This document shows, piece by piece, positions 13,009 to 24,013 of a stretch of DNA of 64,000 nt. The notes under the pieces were generated by a model. It ran no database searches. It saw only the letters and a list, made by a program, of their open reading frames with translations, and had not been told where the DNA came from. How positions within the stretch are numbered: position 1 is the first letter of the stretch; each line of letters starts with the position of its first letter. Position numbers and translations under genes: made by a program. This DNA is from Strigops habroptila. Its lineage: Eukaryota; Chordata; Aves; Psittaciformes; Psittacidae. The stretch lies in assembly GCF_004027225.2 (NCBI RefSeq), contig NC_046358.1:66731028-66795027 (forward strand), given 5' to 3'.

Positions 13009-13352
13009 AGCCTTCCAGTATCTGAAGGGGGCCTGTAAGGGTGCTGTGGAGGGACTCTTCGTTAGGGACTGTAGTGGTAGGACAAGGGGCAACGGGTTCA
13101 GGCTTAAACAGGGGAAGTTTAGGTTAGATATAAAGGAGAAGTTCTTTACTGTGAGGGTGTTGAGGCAGTGGAATGGGTTGTCCAAGGAAGTTGTGAATTC
13201 TCCATCCCTGGCGGTGTTCAAGGCCAGGTTGGACAGAGCCTTGAACCACGTGGTTTAGGGCTAGGTGTCCCTGCCCATGGCAGGGGGGTTGGAACTAGAT
13301 GATCTTAAGGTCCTTTCCAACCCTTATGATTCTATGATTCTATGATTCTATG
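13009..13352 (+). mobile_element. CR1 fragment with open ORF2 C-terminal remnant, sense
   Basis: Starts at CAGCCTTCCAGTATCTGAAG and ends in a three-unit tail of ATTCTATG at 13326-13352, the typical CR1 3' terminus. About 80 codons of the ORF2 C-terminus stay open to the stop at 13258, with RDCSGRTRGNGFRLKQGKFR and RVLRQWNGL visible. The tail of perfect units and the open frame suggest a fairly young copy. A single frame this short makes no functional enzyme. Confidence 0.95.
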
Positions 13353-14899
13353 GACGTTCCCTCCCCTAAGTAATTCTTTAGAGAAATAACCTTTTTATTA
13401 TTGTTGTTATTTCTTCTAGTTTAATGTATCTCAAGCATATGTGAATACACGGCTGGTTCTTCCACTCCATAAATCCATTTTTATAGCTTTTGAATTGTTA
13501 GAATGCAGGCATCCTATACATACATGCAATATGCAGCACATGTACTGTCGTAATTACCTTTCAACAGATATGTGTGTACGTTCTCGCTTTAGGAAGACGT
13601 TTGACTTCATTTCATGAAGACAGAGTCCATTCAGGTCATTAAATCCTACGCAGTTCTGGCTAATAAATCAAAACCTGCCTGCACAATGTCGAATTCTCTC
13701 TGTGACTCAGACAACTCTTCACCTTCCCCCAGCTTGTTGAGTCATCCAGCAGATTGTTTTTTAATAACAGATTTATTTGGATAGTCTTGATTATATTCAA
13801 CACAGGTTGTATATGTAAGGTAGATGGTACATTCCTGTAGAATGTTTTATTTCAAAGCTGGTGTCAGGATATGGGATTTATATGATGTAAGTGAAGTTGC
13901 ATAACATTTAGGTACTTATTTGTGCAAATAATAAAGCAGAACCTTACTGGTGATCAGTTTGGGGGACTTCCGAGTATCTGGTTATGTGAGAAAACACTGT
14001 TCATAGGACAAAGCCTGTATCTTTTCTACACTTGATTTTGCCCTATGTAATGTCTTTTGTCTGTAGCTTATGACTGATTTAAAGGAACCTTTTTTTGTGT
14101 GTTTGCTTCCACATTTTCTTGCCCCTTGCCTGGGTATTATCCCACTGTTATACATAGTCCTGAATCCTGAGGCATTCTAAAAAGAAATAATTGACAGCAT
14201 GGATCAATTAATTTGAAGTTTCTTCCTTACTGACCTTTTAGGAGGTCTGTGTCACTGACTTCAAAGGTTCCCCTTTCAGCTACTTCGGTCATTAATAATG
14301 TGATACGCCTTGCCTGGTGTTCTGTCTCTAGTTATAAGCAACACTCTGAGGAAGAAGGTAAGTCTTCTCTTGAATATTAAGTATTAAAATAATGGAAAAC
14401 ATAGTATAGTTATTCTGACCCTTGCTTAATTCCCAAATGGTGCCTCAGCAGAGTTAGAACTAATTCCAGCAGCTACTATGGCCCACAGAAATGCTTACAG
14501 AAGTAGTATTTTGAGGTAGAAAATATGCACTGAACTTCATTTTGCTCCAATTTTCCATGAACTATGTCTTAATGAGAAAGGAAGTTGAAAAATAGGGAGC
14601 TTTGCTTGTGTGTTTGCTCCCTTTTCTACTGATGCAGTTTGGTTTTATCTGACCTCTCTCTTCGTGTTTTGCAGGTAATATAGAGTGGTAAACAAAGCAA
14701 GCAGAAAGAAGGAAAAGGAAAATAAAATAGACAGAAATTGTTACGTTTTTCCAATGAAAACCAGTCAGTGTAATGTTGGGATAAAAGTTTATTTTTTTAT
14801 GCTACAAAGCATTGATTTTAAATCCTCAGTATCACAGATATTTAGATATCTATTGTTTAAATATGGTAGATATTGGGGGACAATTTAATGACATCTTAG
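13353..14899. other. Non-repeat sequence, one splice-flanked open segment
   Basis: No transposon was recognised. The segment 14242-14357 sits between a pyrimidine-rich AG and a perfect GAAG/GTAAGT donor and is open in one frame (see findings). Its peptide is not recognised. Nothing else stands out. Confidence 0.45.
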
Positions 14900-15108
14900 G
14901 CAGAAGTTCTTCCCTGTGAGGGTAGCGAGGTGCTGGCACAGGTTGCCCAGAGAAGCTGTGGCTGCCCCATCCCTGGCAGTGTTCAAGGCCAGGTTGGACA
15001 GGGCTTGGAGCAACCTGGTCTAGTGGAAGGTGTCCCTGCCTGTGGCAGGGGATTGGAACTGGATAATCTTAAGGTCCTTCCAACCCAAGCCAGTCTGTGA
15101 TTCTATGA
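14900..15108 (+). mobile_element. CR1 3' fragment, sense
   Basis: Begins abruptly at GCAGAAGTTCTTCCCTGTGA and ends CAGTCTGTGATTCTATGA. It contains GAGGTGCTGGCACAGGTTGC and the TCTAGTGGAAGGTGTCCCTG block with few changes from the other copies, so it is one of the better preserved 3' ends. It is about 210 bp long and not coding. Confidence 0.95.
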
Positions 15109-16359
15109 AAACGATATATAAAGATCTAGTTTCCTTTCTAAGTGAATTGGAGTCATTAAAAGTTACATGAATGAGCTGAAATCCCAAATCGATAAAGATA
15201 TTTTAAAAGATAACTGATCGAAATTTTTTGAGACCAATGTAATGTTTCCAGTTTTTCTTTACTTGATTTTTTTCTTATCCCTTTTGTGACCTGGACCTGC
15301 CTGTGTTTATCTTGTATCATTTGCTCCTAATTGTTTTTCCTTGTGGAATTATTCTTTCCAAAATGGCCACAGAAAATGCATAGTGGATAAAGTATCCCAA
15401 TTTTTTTCTAAAATTATCTGTGAATCTACAATTTTGCCTTCATTTTCTGCCAAAACCATACTAAAATGCACTTTTTCAGGCAATTACACAATTGGTTCCT
15501 AGGTTTTTCATGGAAATTCTCTTGCTATTTCTGTAAGTGTCTGGAGAAGACCATAACTCCCTATGCTAAGGCTTTAAGGCAGTGGCCCAAGACTTTGTCA
15601 TCCTCTGTTATCCAGGTGCATGACATAACCTAAGGCTATAAGGAGAACATAAAAAGCTCAGAAGTTGGAGCAGCACTGGTAAATTAATTTATTGGACTGT
15701 TGTGAGATTGTAGATACCCACATTTCAGTCCTGTCTATGTTCCACTGCTCAGGACTATGACTAGAACAGAGTTACCTTTTCTCCAGTTTTTCTGTAACTA
15801 GTAGCAGTTGCATCAGAATTGAATTGCACTGGCAAAAAAATAAAGCTAAATATTGAAATTAAAATTGGAAACTTAGAAAAGAAATTCAGGATTTTATTTG
15901 GAAAAGTCTCTGAAAAGAATAAATCCTGATGTAGTTTGACATGATGGTGAAAGGTTTGTAGCCAGTAATGCCTCTCAGACATTTGCTTTAGACTCCCATC
16001 GTATATTTCTATGTCGGTCAAGATTGGTTTAAAATTTAAAGGCATTTTCTGTTCATAAGGTTTGGAAACTACATTAAGAAAGATCACGTGAACTCCAAAG
16101 AGGGGGGTGTTAATGGATACTAATCAAGTCAAAGGTCTGCAGTGCTTTGCAGTAAATCCAAGTGACCCATTTTAAATGCTAACTCTGGAACTTTACTCAT
16201 TGAGGGGTGGAAAGAATGCAAATTTTAGATGAAACATTTGTAACTGAAGTCAGGTTTTGAGCTTTGATGTCAGGATGCATTTTTATGTCTGTATTCCTCC
16301 ATCACAACAAAAGTTTGCCAATGTTTCCAGAGCAGTTTCCTCACTTTTGCCACTCTTTC

Positions 16360-16375
16360 TTTTTTTTTTTTTTTT
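16360..16375. repeat. Poly-T tract
   Basis: Sixteen consecutive T followed by GCAG. It resembles a splice acceptor by composition, but no open exon follows it. Confidence 0.85.
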
Positions 16376-18691
16376 GCAGCTAGAGTAACAGTAAGGAGAA
16401 TGCACTGGAACTGCCTATTTTTCTGCAATCTTTGTGGAAAAATCTTGGTTTTCTTTAGTTTCTTCTGCTGAAATGGTTGGTTCTTTGTGTGTGTGCTTGG
16501 AAGGAGAGAGGGGAATAAGAAAAGAAAGCTTCCTGTATGTCTCTAAACTCCTTATTCTTCCTGTCTTGATTTTCTTTTCTTTGTTGTTTCTTCAAAATCA
16601 GAATAATTTTGTCTCCTAACAGGTCTGTTCATTTATTTTAGCTGCAAGCGATTTCAAGTCAAATCCCAAAGTGCTCACTAGTCTTTCTTCCATTTGCATG
16701 CTGTCCCTTTTTACAGCAAACTTCATTTCCCTAAGTATTTTTCCTGTGTGAGGTTACTTTTCTTCTTAAGAAAATCTTACACTTTAAGCTGTGCTGCAAG
16801 GTGATAATATAATGCTCTTGCTTACAGTAATCACGTTCCCTATGTGGGAGTAGCTGGTGATTTACAAGGAAAGGTTTGCTCTTTACTTGTAGTAATTTAA
16901 AGTTTTTAAAGGATGGGAGATAGGTCATGGCTTCTGTAGGAACTCTTCTAGATTCTATATGGTCAGTATTTGAGACATGAAAGAAAATTATAAGGGTTTG
17001 AATTCCACATTTAAATTTAGGTTTCAGTGAATATTTTTAAATAATTTTTTTGCCTTTGAAAAGTTTCTTTCCATTTATGGCTTTGGTAGTGGTAGTAGAA
17101 TTTTTTTTGTCTATTATTATTTGTCTGCCTGGCTTATTCTACATGAGTTGCTGAATTTCAGAGTGTATCATAGGAGAATATAAAGTGCTTTGAATTTTTG
17201 TGTGGGTTTTGGAGACAATGAGTTGGATGACATCTGGGTACATCTAGCCTATGATTTCCCATGTGAGATACTTATGTGCCTGTACGTATTGCACAGATGG
17301 GATTAATGAATTCTCTCTCAACAGGGAATTGGAGGTTTCAGGGTGAAAATGTCCAAGTTGCCGGATGAATCCAGAAAGGTCTTGGAGTAGTGGGTTCATT
17401 GAGTGTCAGGTTGTAATTTATTTGTTTGTTTCATATCATTACTGGCCTATGAATCTAATCCTTGCTATCTGTCTAGGTCTCCTGACAACTATTCATGTGC
17501 CATCTTTGAATATAATATCACAATTGATGTTTTTGCTTCAAGTTTTTTGCTTGTGTTGAGTCTGTTGCATCCAAAATATTTGATTTTAAGCAATTTCTAT
17601 TTTCTCCTTGAGAATTTTGATATATGAATACCTGTTTTGCTTTGTAATATTAATTTTTTTTAATTGACGTTTCATCTGCTAATGAGAAATGATTTTGTTT
17701 CTTGCTGCTTTTCCTTTTCTCCCTTGTTTCTCAGATAACTTTTTTAGTGCGAATAAAAAATACTTCTTTCACTTTGACTAGACCTTAACAGAGATTAGAA
17801 CGAAAGTATCACATTTTTCACATTTCTTCTTAACTAGGTTATCATATGACAGCAGAAGGACTAACGAATCATTCTCTATTCAGTCATTTCTCATTTAAAC
17901 CACTTGTAATTCCCTGATGAGGTCTTCAGAAGTGAAATGGTAACTATACCTATTGCTTGCTTTTTGCTGTCTTTTGGCAGTTTACTCTGTCTCTCCTACC
18001 TGGCTCAAATTCAAGTACTGAGACTTAAATCATGTTTGCTTCCTCTCCTTTGGATTGATCTTTCTTCTTTTTCACATTTTCTCCTTAAGTCTGAGAAAGA
18101 GCATCTCTATCTCTTTCCTACTGGGTCAAAGCTTCCTTTTCATCTATTTCATCTGATTGTTCCTCCTCTGTCACTTCTCTCTTGTGCAGCAAGTTACTCC
18201 AGTCATGAAAAGAATTTTTAAGTCTTGCTCTGGAACAAGTTTTCAAATATTTGCGGATTGAAAATAGTGAAAAAAAAAAATCAGGAAATTCTAGAAATAC
18301 TTTTCACCCCTCAAAAACAAATTCAGAGGGAGGTGTGATGCATTTGGGAAAAGGATTTGGAATGTCAGGGTTGTTTGTGACTTTTTTTATTTGCATGTTG
18401 CACATAAATAATGATGACTTTATGGAAATTATATTCTTAGAAACAATATCTTCTGAAAACAGGTTCATGAAAACTGCTGTGTAGAATAAAGAGGAGTTTG
18501 GTATATTGTATTACTGATTTTTTGCCAGCAGCTTCATATTTTTAATACCTAAAGAAGAAATTTGACGTTTTCTTGGAGAACTTCTGTGCAGCTGAATGAT
18601 GGTAGTGTGGTAGCTCATGTGAGTGAGAGGAAAACCCCAAGCCATTTCTAATATGGAGAGTGTATTTTGCTTTTGTTTGTCCTATTACACT

Positions 18692-18751
18692 AAAAAAAAA
18701 AAAACAAACCCAAAAAAAACCCCAGAAAAACCCACCACCTTTTTTTTTTTT
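18692..18751. repeat. A-rich then T-rich low-complexity block
   Basis: A13, further A-runs separated by CCC-type interruptions, then T12 about 50 bp downstream. The A and T runs could pair as a weak stem. It may be a microsatellite or the remains of two tails. No flanking element is seen. Confidence 0.75.
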
Positions 18752-20163
18752 CTTCTGGAAAGGAAGAACTAAGCTAATTCTCTGCTTTTCAGAAAAGTCA
18801 AATGTTATAAGTGTTTGCTAAATCTTGCATGACTATTAGGAGAAAAAACTACTCTGAGAGCTTTAGAAGTCTCTCTTTTAGGAAGTCTTTTGTTGCAGCT
18901 TCAGATACAGTTTAATTACAAAGGAAAGCTTGACTTCTCCCTTGAGTATTTTCTTGTAATAATCTTTGTAATGTAGTGGTCCTTACAAGTAAGAAATGTT
19001 CTTGGGTTTGGAGCATGTGCATATTTGGTGAAATGTGCGCACTTCCACTGCACTGTTCAAAATATCTGTTAGAGAATGTAAAGTAATATGTTCATGAGCA
19101 TCTGTTAAAATTGGATATTTACAGTTTGTGTTCCCTTGGTAGCCCTGCTTTTTCTTTTTTCTTCATGTGCATCTGTAGATCGTTAGTACATTTCAAGTAT
19201 ATTGTGACTGGTAGTCATAGTTTTCCTTGAAGGCTTATGAAGATAAATGGACTGAGCCCCATATAGCCACTTTTTTGCATGTTATTTTCTGATGAAACTT
19301 TAAATCCTTTAGGCTTTACTACATACGAAAAGCAAAAGGTAGGTAACTCAGGAAAGCAGGCAAAAGATTAAGTAGGGATGGTTACAGCCATGTTGCATTT
19401 TGCATTCTGTGGTACATTCCTCATATAGTTAGCTCTTCCCTTGAATGTTGTAGTATTAATTCAGAGTTATTCATCACACCTTGCAAACACTGTATTCTGT
19501 GTGGTATTAAAAGCATTACACTTCTTGACATGTTTGCTTGTTTTGAAGGGATGTAAATTCCAGAGCCAACAGACCCTGAATGTTTCCATCTTCAGCACAA
19601 TATATTTCTAGCTGTTGCTTCCCTTCCAGAATCTGGGGGCATTTTTTCTCCTGAATGATTAATGCTCTTTATTATGCTGATATCAAAGGGGTGAAAATGC
19701 AAAGCCAAGCCTGGTTCAGAACAGTGATGACATTTTTTATTTTATCAAAACATTAACTTGATTTCAGTCAGCCATAATAATCAATTACATGTAATTTCCC
19801 ATATGTGCCCTTTAAACCATATACTGTCTAGAATCAAGCTGGATATTACAAATTAAATGAGAGCTGCTGTCTGAGGTTTGCTAATAGTGATGATTTCAGA
19901 CAAGGGAATAACGAAGCATGTTCTTAGTGGCAGAGTCTTACGTGATAATGAATAATATAATTTTGCTAGTCATCTTTATTTTATGTTTTCCTGAAAGTAA
20001 GCTATTCAAATGAATTTTTTTCATGACATCAAGCTAAGAAATTTGTGAAAAGGACTACCAAATACAGTGTTGAAAACTCATACTGGGGTTGAATATTAGG
20101 AAGACGTGATCTTACGTTTGGGTGGTATTTTTGAAGGTTTGACTGGAATTTGATACAAATTTT

Positions 20164-20189
20164 ATACTAGACTTTATCTAGTCTAGTAT
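20164..20189. repeat. 9-bp perfect inverted repeat next to a CR1 end
   Basis: ATACTAGAC (20164-20172) pairs exactly with GTCTAGTAT (20181-20189), with an 8-nt spacer. The right arm abuts the 3' end of the antisense CR1 that follows. Confidence 0.8.
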
Positions 20190-20479
20190 CACAGAATTAT
20201 GGAATGGTTTGGCTTGGAAAAGACCTTAAGATCATCTAGTTCCACCCCCCTGACGTAGGCAGGGACACTTCACACTAGACCATGTCCCCCAAGGCTCTGT
20301 CCAACCCGACCTTGAGCACTGCCAGGGGTGGAGCATTTACCACTTCTTTGGGTAGCCTGTTCCAGTGCCTCACCACCCTCACAGTAAAGAACTTCTTCCT
20401 TATATCTAACCTGAACTTCCCCTGTTTAAGTTTAAACCCATTCCCCCTTGTCCTATTGCTACAGTCCCTGACAATCCAC
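20189..20479 (-). mobile_element. CR1 fragment, antisense
   Basis: Read on the minus strand it carries an open ORF2 C-terminal remnant (about 65 codons, ending at 20275 with [10 protein letters not shown], with [20 protein letters not shown] upstream), then the 3' UTR. The 3' end lies at 20189 (ATCACAGAATTATGG). The 5' truncation is near 20479, where similarity stops abruptly and unique sequence begins. The upstream part of the 118-codon frame is unrelated sequence. Confidence 0.94.
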
Positions 20480-20892
20480 TGTAAAAACATGAATGCCACC
20501 ACCTTCTTCAGTGACCGAGTGGTTTGCAGCTGCACAGAATGGTCAGGTCTTGGGTTTTCAGGCAGATTGAGTGGGTAGGCAATTGAAAGTAAACTTACAT
20601 CACACACAAAGAAGGTAAAATGAGGAGTCATTTACCTTTTCTATCTTGTGCAAGCATCAGTGTTTCTGGTGGGGGAATACATGAAGGAAGTGCAGTACCT
20701 TCAGAAGGCACATTATTAGCTTAAAGCCATGAATAGGTCAATCTGGCCTAATATTCCATCTCCAAAAGTGTTCATGAGAGCCCTGAGGATGGGGAGAGCT
20801 ACAGGAAGAACGTGCCCAAACCTGGATGCTTTCAGTGATCTGCTTTCCTGTACTTGCTCCCTCATTTAGAATTTGGGGTGTTAGAGTGTACA
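20480..20892. other. Spacer between CR1 copies
   Basis: No repeat or gene recognised. Confidence 0.5.
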
Positions 20893-21032
20893 TTTCCCAT
20901 CTGTGGCAGTGTTAAAGGCCAGGTTGGACGGTCTAGTGGAAAGTGTCCCTGCCCATGGCAGGGGGTTGGAACTGGATGAGCTTTAAGGACCCTTCCAACC
21001 CAAACCATTTTGTGATTCTGTGATTCTATGAT
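20893..21032 (+). mobile_element. CR1 3' end with small internal deletion, sense
   Basis: About 140 bp. The copy jumps from GGCCAGGTTGGAC straight to GGTCTAGTGGAAAGTGTCCC, lacking the usual AGGGCTTGGAGCAACCT segment, so a ~17-bp deletion has occurred. It ends with two or three degenerate GTGATTCT/GATTCTATG tail units. Confidence 0.92.
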
Positions 21033-23854
21033 TTCTCCTATTCCTAGGCATATCAATGCCTAATAATTGTCAGACTTGCCTAAATTTAGAATCATGATGC
21101 AACTATGACATTGATCTACTTTCTGAATTGACAAAGATGTTTGTTTGTTTTTTTTTAAAGTAATAAGTACTTAAAATAGATGTGATATGCTTAATCATTC
21201 AGTTCTGCAGTGCTCAGTACAGCTTTTGGTTAGGGAATTTCTGGAAATGCATTCCACATTCCCTTCTTCCTCAATACTATTTTTTTCATTAGGAGAAACA
21301 AGGTATTTAGTCTAATCAGAATTTTCAATAATGTTTCACGTATTCTAAATGCTTTGCATTGTAGCGGCAAATTCCCTTCCTAAAACCAAATTAGTCTTTT
21401 TCTCCTTACTTCAGGAACTTGTTTTTTATCCTTCACATATGTCCTGGTTTCATTCATGCTGTTCTAGTATTTGTGCTGGAATTTATTTCCCAACTTTCTC
21501 ATCATAACTGAAAATGGCTCCACTTTGAGACCTGATGAGTAATATATGACCCAGCTCTAGATAATGGATATGAGCCTTAACTTTTTTTTTTTTTCTTTCT
21601 CTTAACATTATTGCCTTCTGAAGGCACTGGTATGCTGTATTTTTGAAGCAGGAAGCTTGCTGCACTGTTCCATTACCGCATGTTCCCAGATCAGTATGCA
21701 GCTAGAGAGGCATGGCAGGGAAATATGCAATTTGTAGCTTATAGAATAATAATAATAATTTTGAATCTGTATCTTGGTAATTAATAATAGTTTAAAAAAA
21801 TACTATCAGAATATCTTCTGCAATGTTGATTCCTAAGTGTTTTTCAGAAGCATCTTCTGCCTCTGGCACTGTGTGGTAAACTCATTATCCTACCATACAG
21901 TGCAATAATGACAGAACACATGCTATATAATGTAAACCTACAATCCAGTTATAGGCAGGTGTTATTAGGCTGTCATCACTTCAAGCACAAACAAATAAAA
22001 CCCCAACCCCTCCCAAATACTGTTTTCTCCCTCCCATCCCATATTCATGTCTGCCAAGTGGTTTTGCAGTGGTTGAGGCTTTTCTTCCTATAATAGATTC
22101 TTTTTTATTTAGTTTTGTTTCCCTTGCTTCCCCAAGGAAGGCCAATTCAATCTAAACCATATGTAATCTAGTGAATAATGTGCCATGACTTTTCCTTTGA
22201 AGTTTGCTTTCAAAACTGTCCATCCTGAGGAGTAGAGGAGAGCCTCTGGAAAATAAATGTTAGGAATGAAAACTATGTCATGATCATTCTGTGCTCCTAT
22301 ATCTGATTTAATAAAAAGGAGTGAACCTGCCTTCAATTTTGTCTGGTTTAGATTATAATCTAGGACTGCATTCAAATACCCAGTGTCTATTTCTCAGCCA
22401 TTAACACTTTTTTCTTCTATGAATGTTTGAGAGTTAGGGAAGCAGTATCCTAGCAGCCATGAGGATAATCAAGTTCCTTATAAAACATCATTCCAAGCTG
22501 TGGGGAAGTGTATCCAGCATTTCTGAGCACTAACTTTGAGCACTATATCTGTAGTTTCCAAGTTTCCACAGCTTTCACTTGATGCAACATTGTGGTGAGG
22601 AAGGAGGGCGTCAAAAGGAGGGGCTTCTTGCAAACCCTCAACATTAGGATTGATTCCTTTTTCCTTTGAGGTTCAGATTACTTTTACTTTTTAAAACTCA
22701 ATTATACAACCCTATTGACAGAAAATTACCTATTTCCTGGTGTTTTTTTCTAATACTGTGCTATCGCTTCAAGTTAAGCAAACATCAGAAAGAGATCTTC
22801 AGTTCCTGCAACTTCATTCTTTCAACTTCATTCCATCAACTTCTTTCCTTCAGTTCTGAGATCTCATTTCTATTCTGTGAGTACAACACCACTCATTTTT
22901 CTCTCATCTTTGCCCTGCAGGCAAGAGAAAGCTGGGGCATCAGAAAGAGACATTCTGCCTGCTTTTCATTCATGGCCATCAGGTGGTAGGCAATACCTAG
23001 GGTGCTGCTTGTTGTGATTGTCCCTTGAGAGCCTTATTAGCAGCCTACATGACCAAGCAGTAGATGAAAACAGGCATTTCAGTCTCTTGCTACCAGACGG
23101 TGATGTGACCCTCTGGTTGCATCAGCATCACATTTTACATCTTTATTTTGCCCACAATCTTATGGATTTTTCAGCTTTACTGAAGTATCACCCTCATGAA
23201 AGAATGGAGGAAAAAAATATCTTTCATCACATTTCTTTTTACGCATCTGGGTTTTGATCTAAATTGCTACAGCATTTACATCTGGTACTTTCTTTGGCCA
23301 TAAAGAGAGAAAGAAAAGAAAAATGTAACTAGAAACAAGGCATAAAACCTCACTCATCATGATGAGCTTTCTCTTATGTTACAGTAACTTTTTTTTCCCC
23401 ATAGGGAAAGACTTGTGGATCTTGCCATCTTGAATGTTTGATAGGTACTTTGCACTACAGAAATAAATAAGTCCATCACCTTGATTTAATGTGTACCCTT
23501 CAGTTGAGGCGTAAGGGACCATTGTCGATATGTAAATAGTTGCATATCAATTTTATACTGTTCCTTAAGTAGGCATTATATGTACATCATTTTTTTGGCT
23601 TCGGAAGGAAATTTTATGCTGTCATTTAGATATGAATAATAATATGAATAATATGAAGGTCACTTCATCATTCAAAGGAAGTCTGCCCTCTGTCATGTGA
23701 ATGGCATGTATCTCAAATGTTCCCATTGAATTTTCTCTCCTGTAGCATGCTGAGTGCTTTCCCTACTCTCATAAAGATGAATTCTCAGACCCACAAGGAT
23801 CACTGGCTAAAAATCACATGCAGCTTCCCTAACTGGTGCATAAAAAGGAGGGAT
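21033..23854. other. Non-repeat sequence with simple repeats
   Basis: Contains T13 at 21582-21594, an AAT run at about 21746-21760, and a three-unit 14-bp tandem repeat at 22809-22850. No gene recognised. The 107-codon frame at 22666-22989 has no known domain. Confidence 0.45.
22809..22850. repeat. Three-unit 14-bp tandem repeat
   Basis: CAACTTCATTCTTT-like units start at 22809, 22823 and 22837 with one to three differences. It is a short minisatellite-like array in unique sequence. Confidence 0.75.
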
Positions 23855-24013
23855 GTTGCCCAGAGAGGTTGTGGCTGCCCCATCCCTGGCAGTGGTCAAG
23901 GCCAGGTTGGATGGGGCTTGGAACAACCTGCTCTAGTGGAAGGTGTCCCTGCCCGTGGCAGGGGATTGGAACTGGATGAGCTTTAAGGTCCTCCCAACCC
24001 AAACCATTCTATG
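23855..24013 (+). mobile_element. CR1 3' fragment, sense
   Basis: Starts at GTTGCCCAGAGAGGTTGTGG and ends ACCATTCTATGTGATG. It holds only the last ORF2 codons plus the 3' UTR with TCTAGTGGAAGGTGTCCC. The tail is reduced to about one unit. Confidence 0.94.

Larger units (their letters stand above)
15109..20163. other. 5 kb AT-rich non-repeat sequence, nothing recognised
   Basis: Contains poly-T at 16360-16375 and an A-rich/T-rich pair at 18692-18751. Open frames do not exceed about 110 codons and are not recognised. Around 19670-19930 the sequence is non-repetitive with several ATTA/TAAT cores, a composition common in conserved non-coding elements, but conservation cannot be judged from one sequence. 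Confidence 0.45.

Noticed and set aside
16330..16400. Strong splice-acceptor look-alike (T16GCAG)
   Set aside because: It is a poly-T microsatellite and no open exon with a donor follows.
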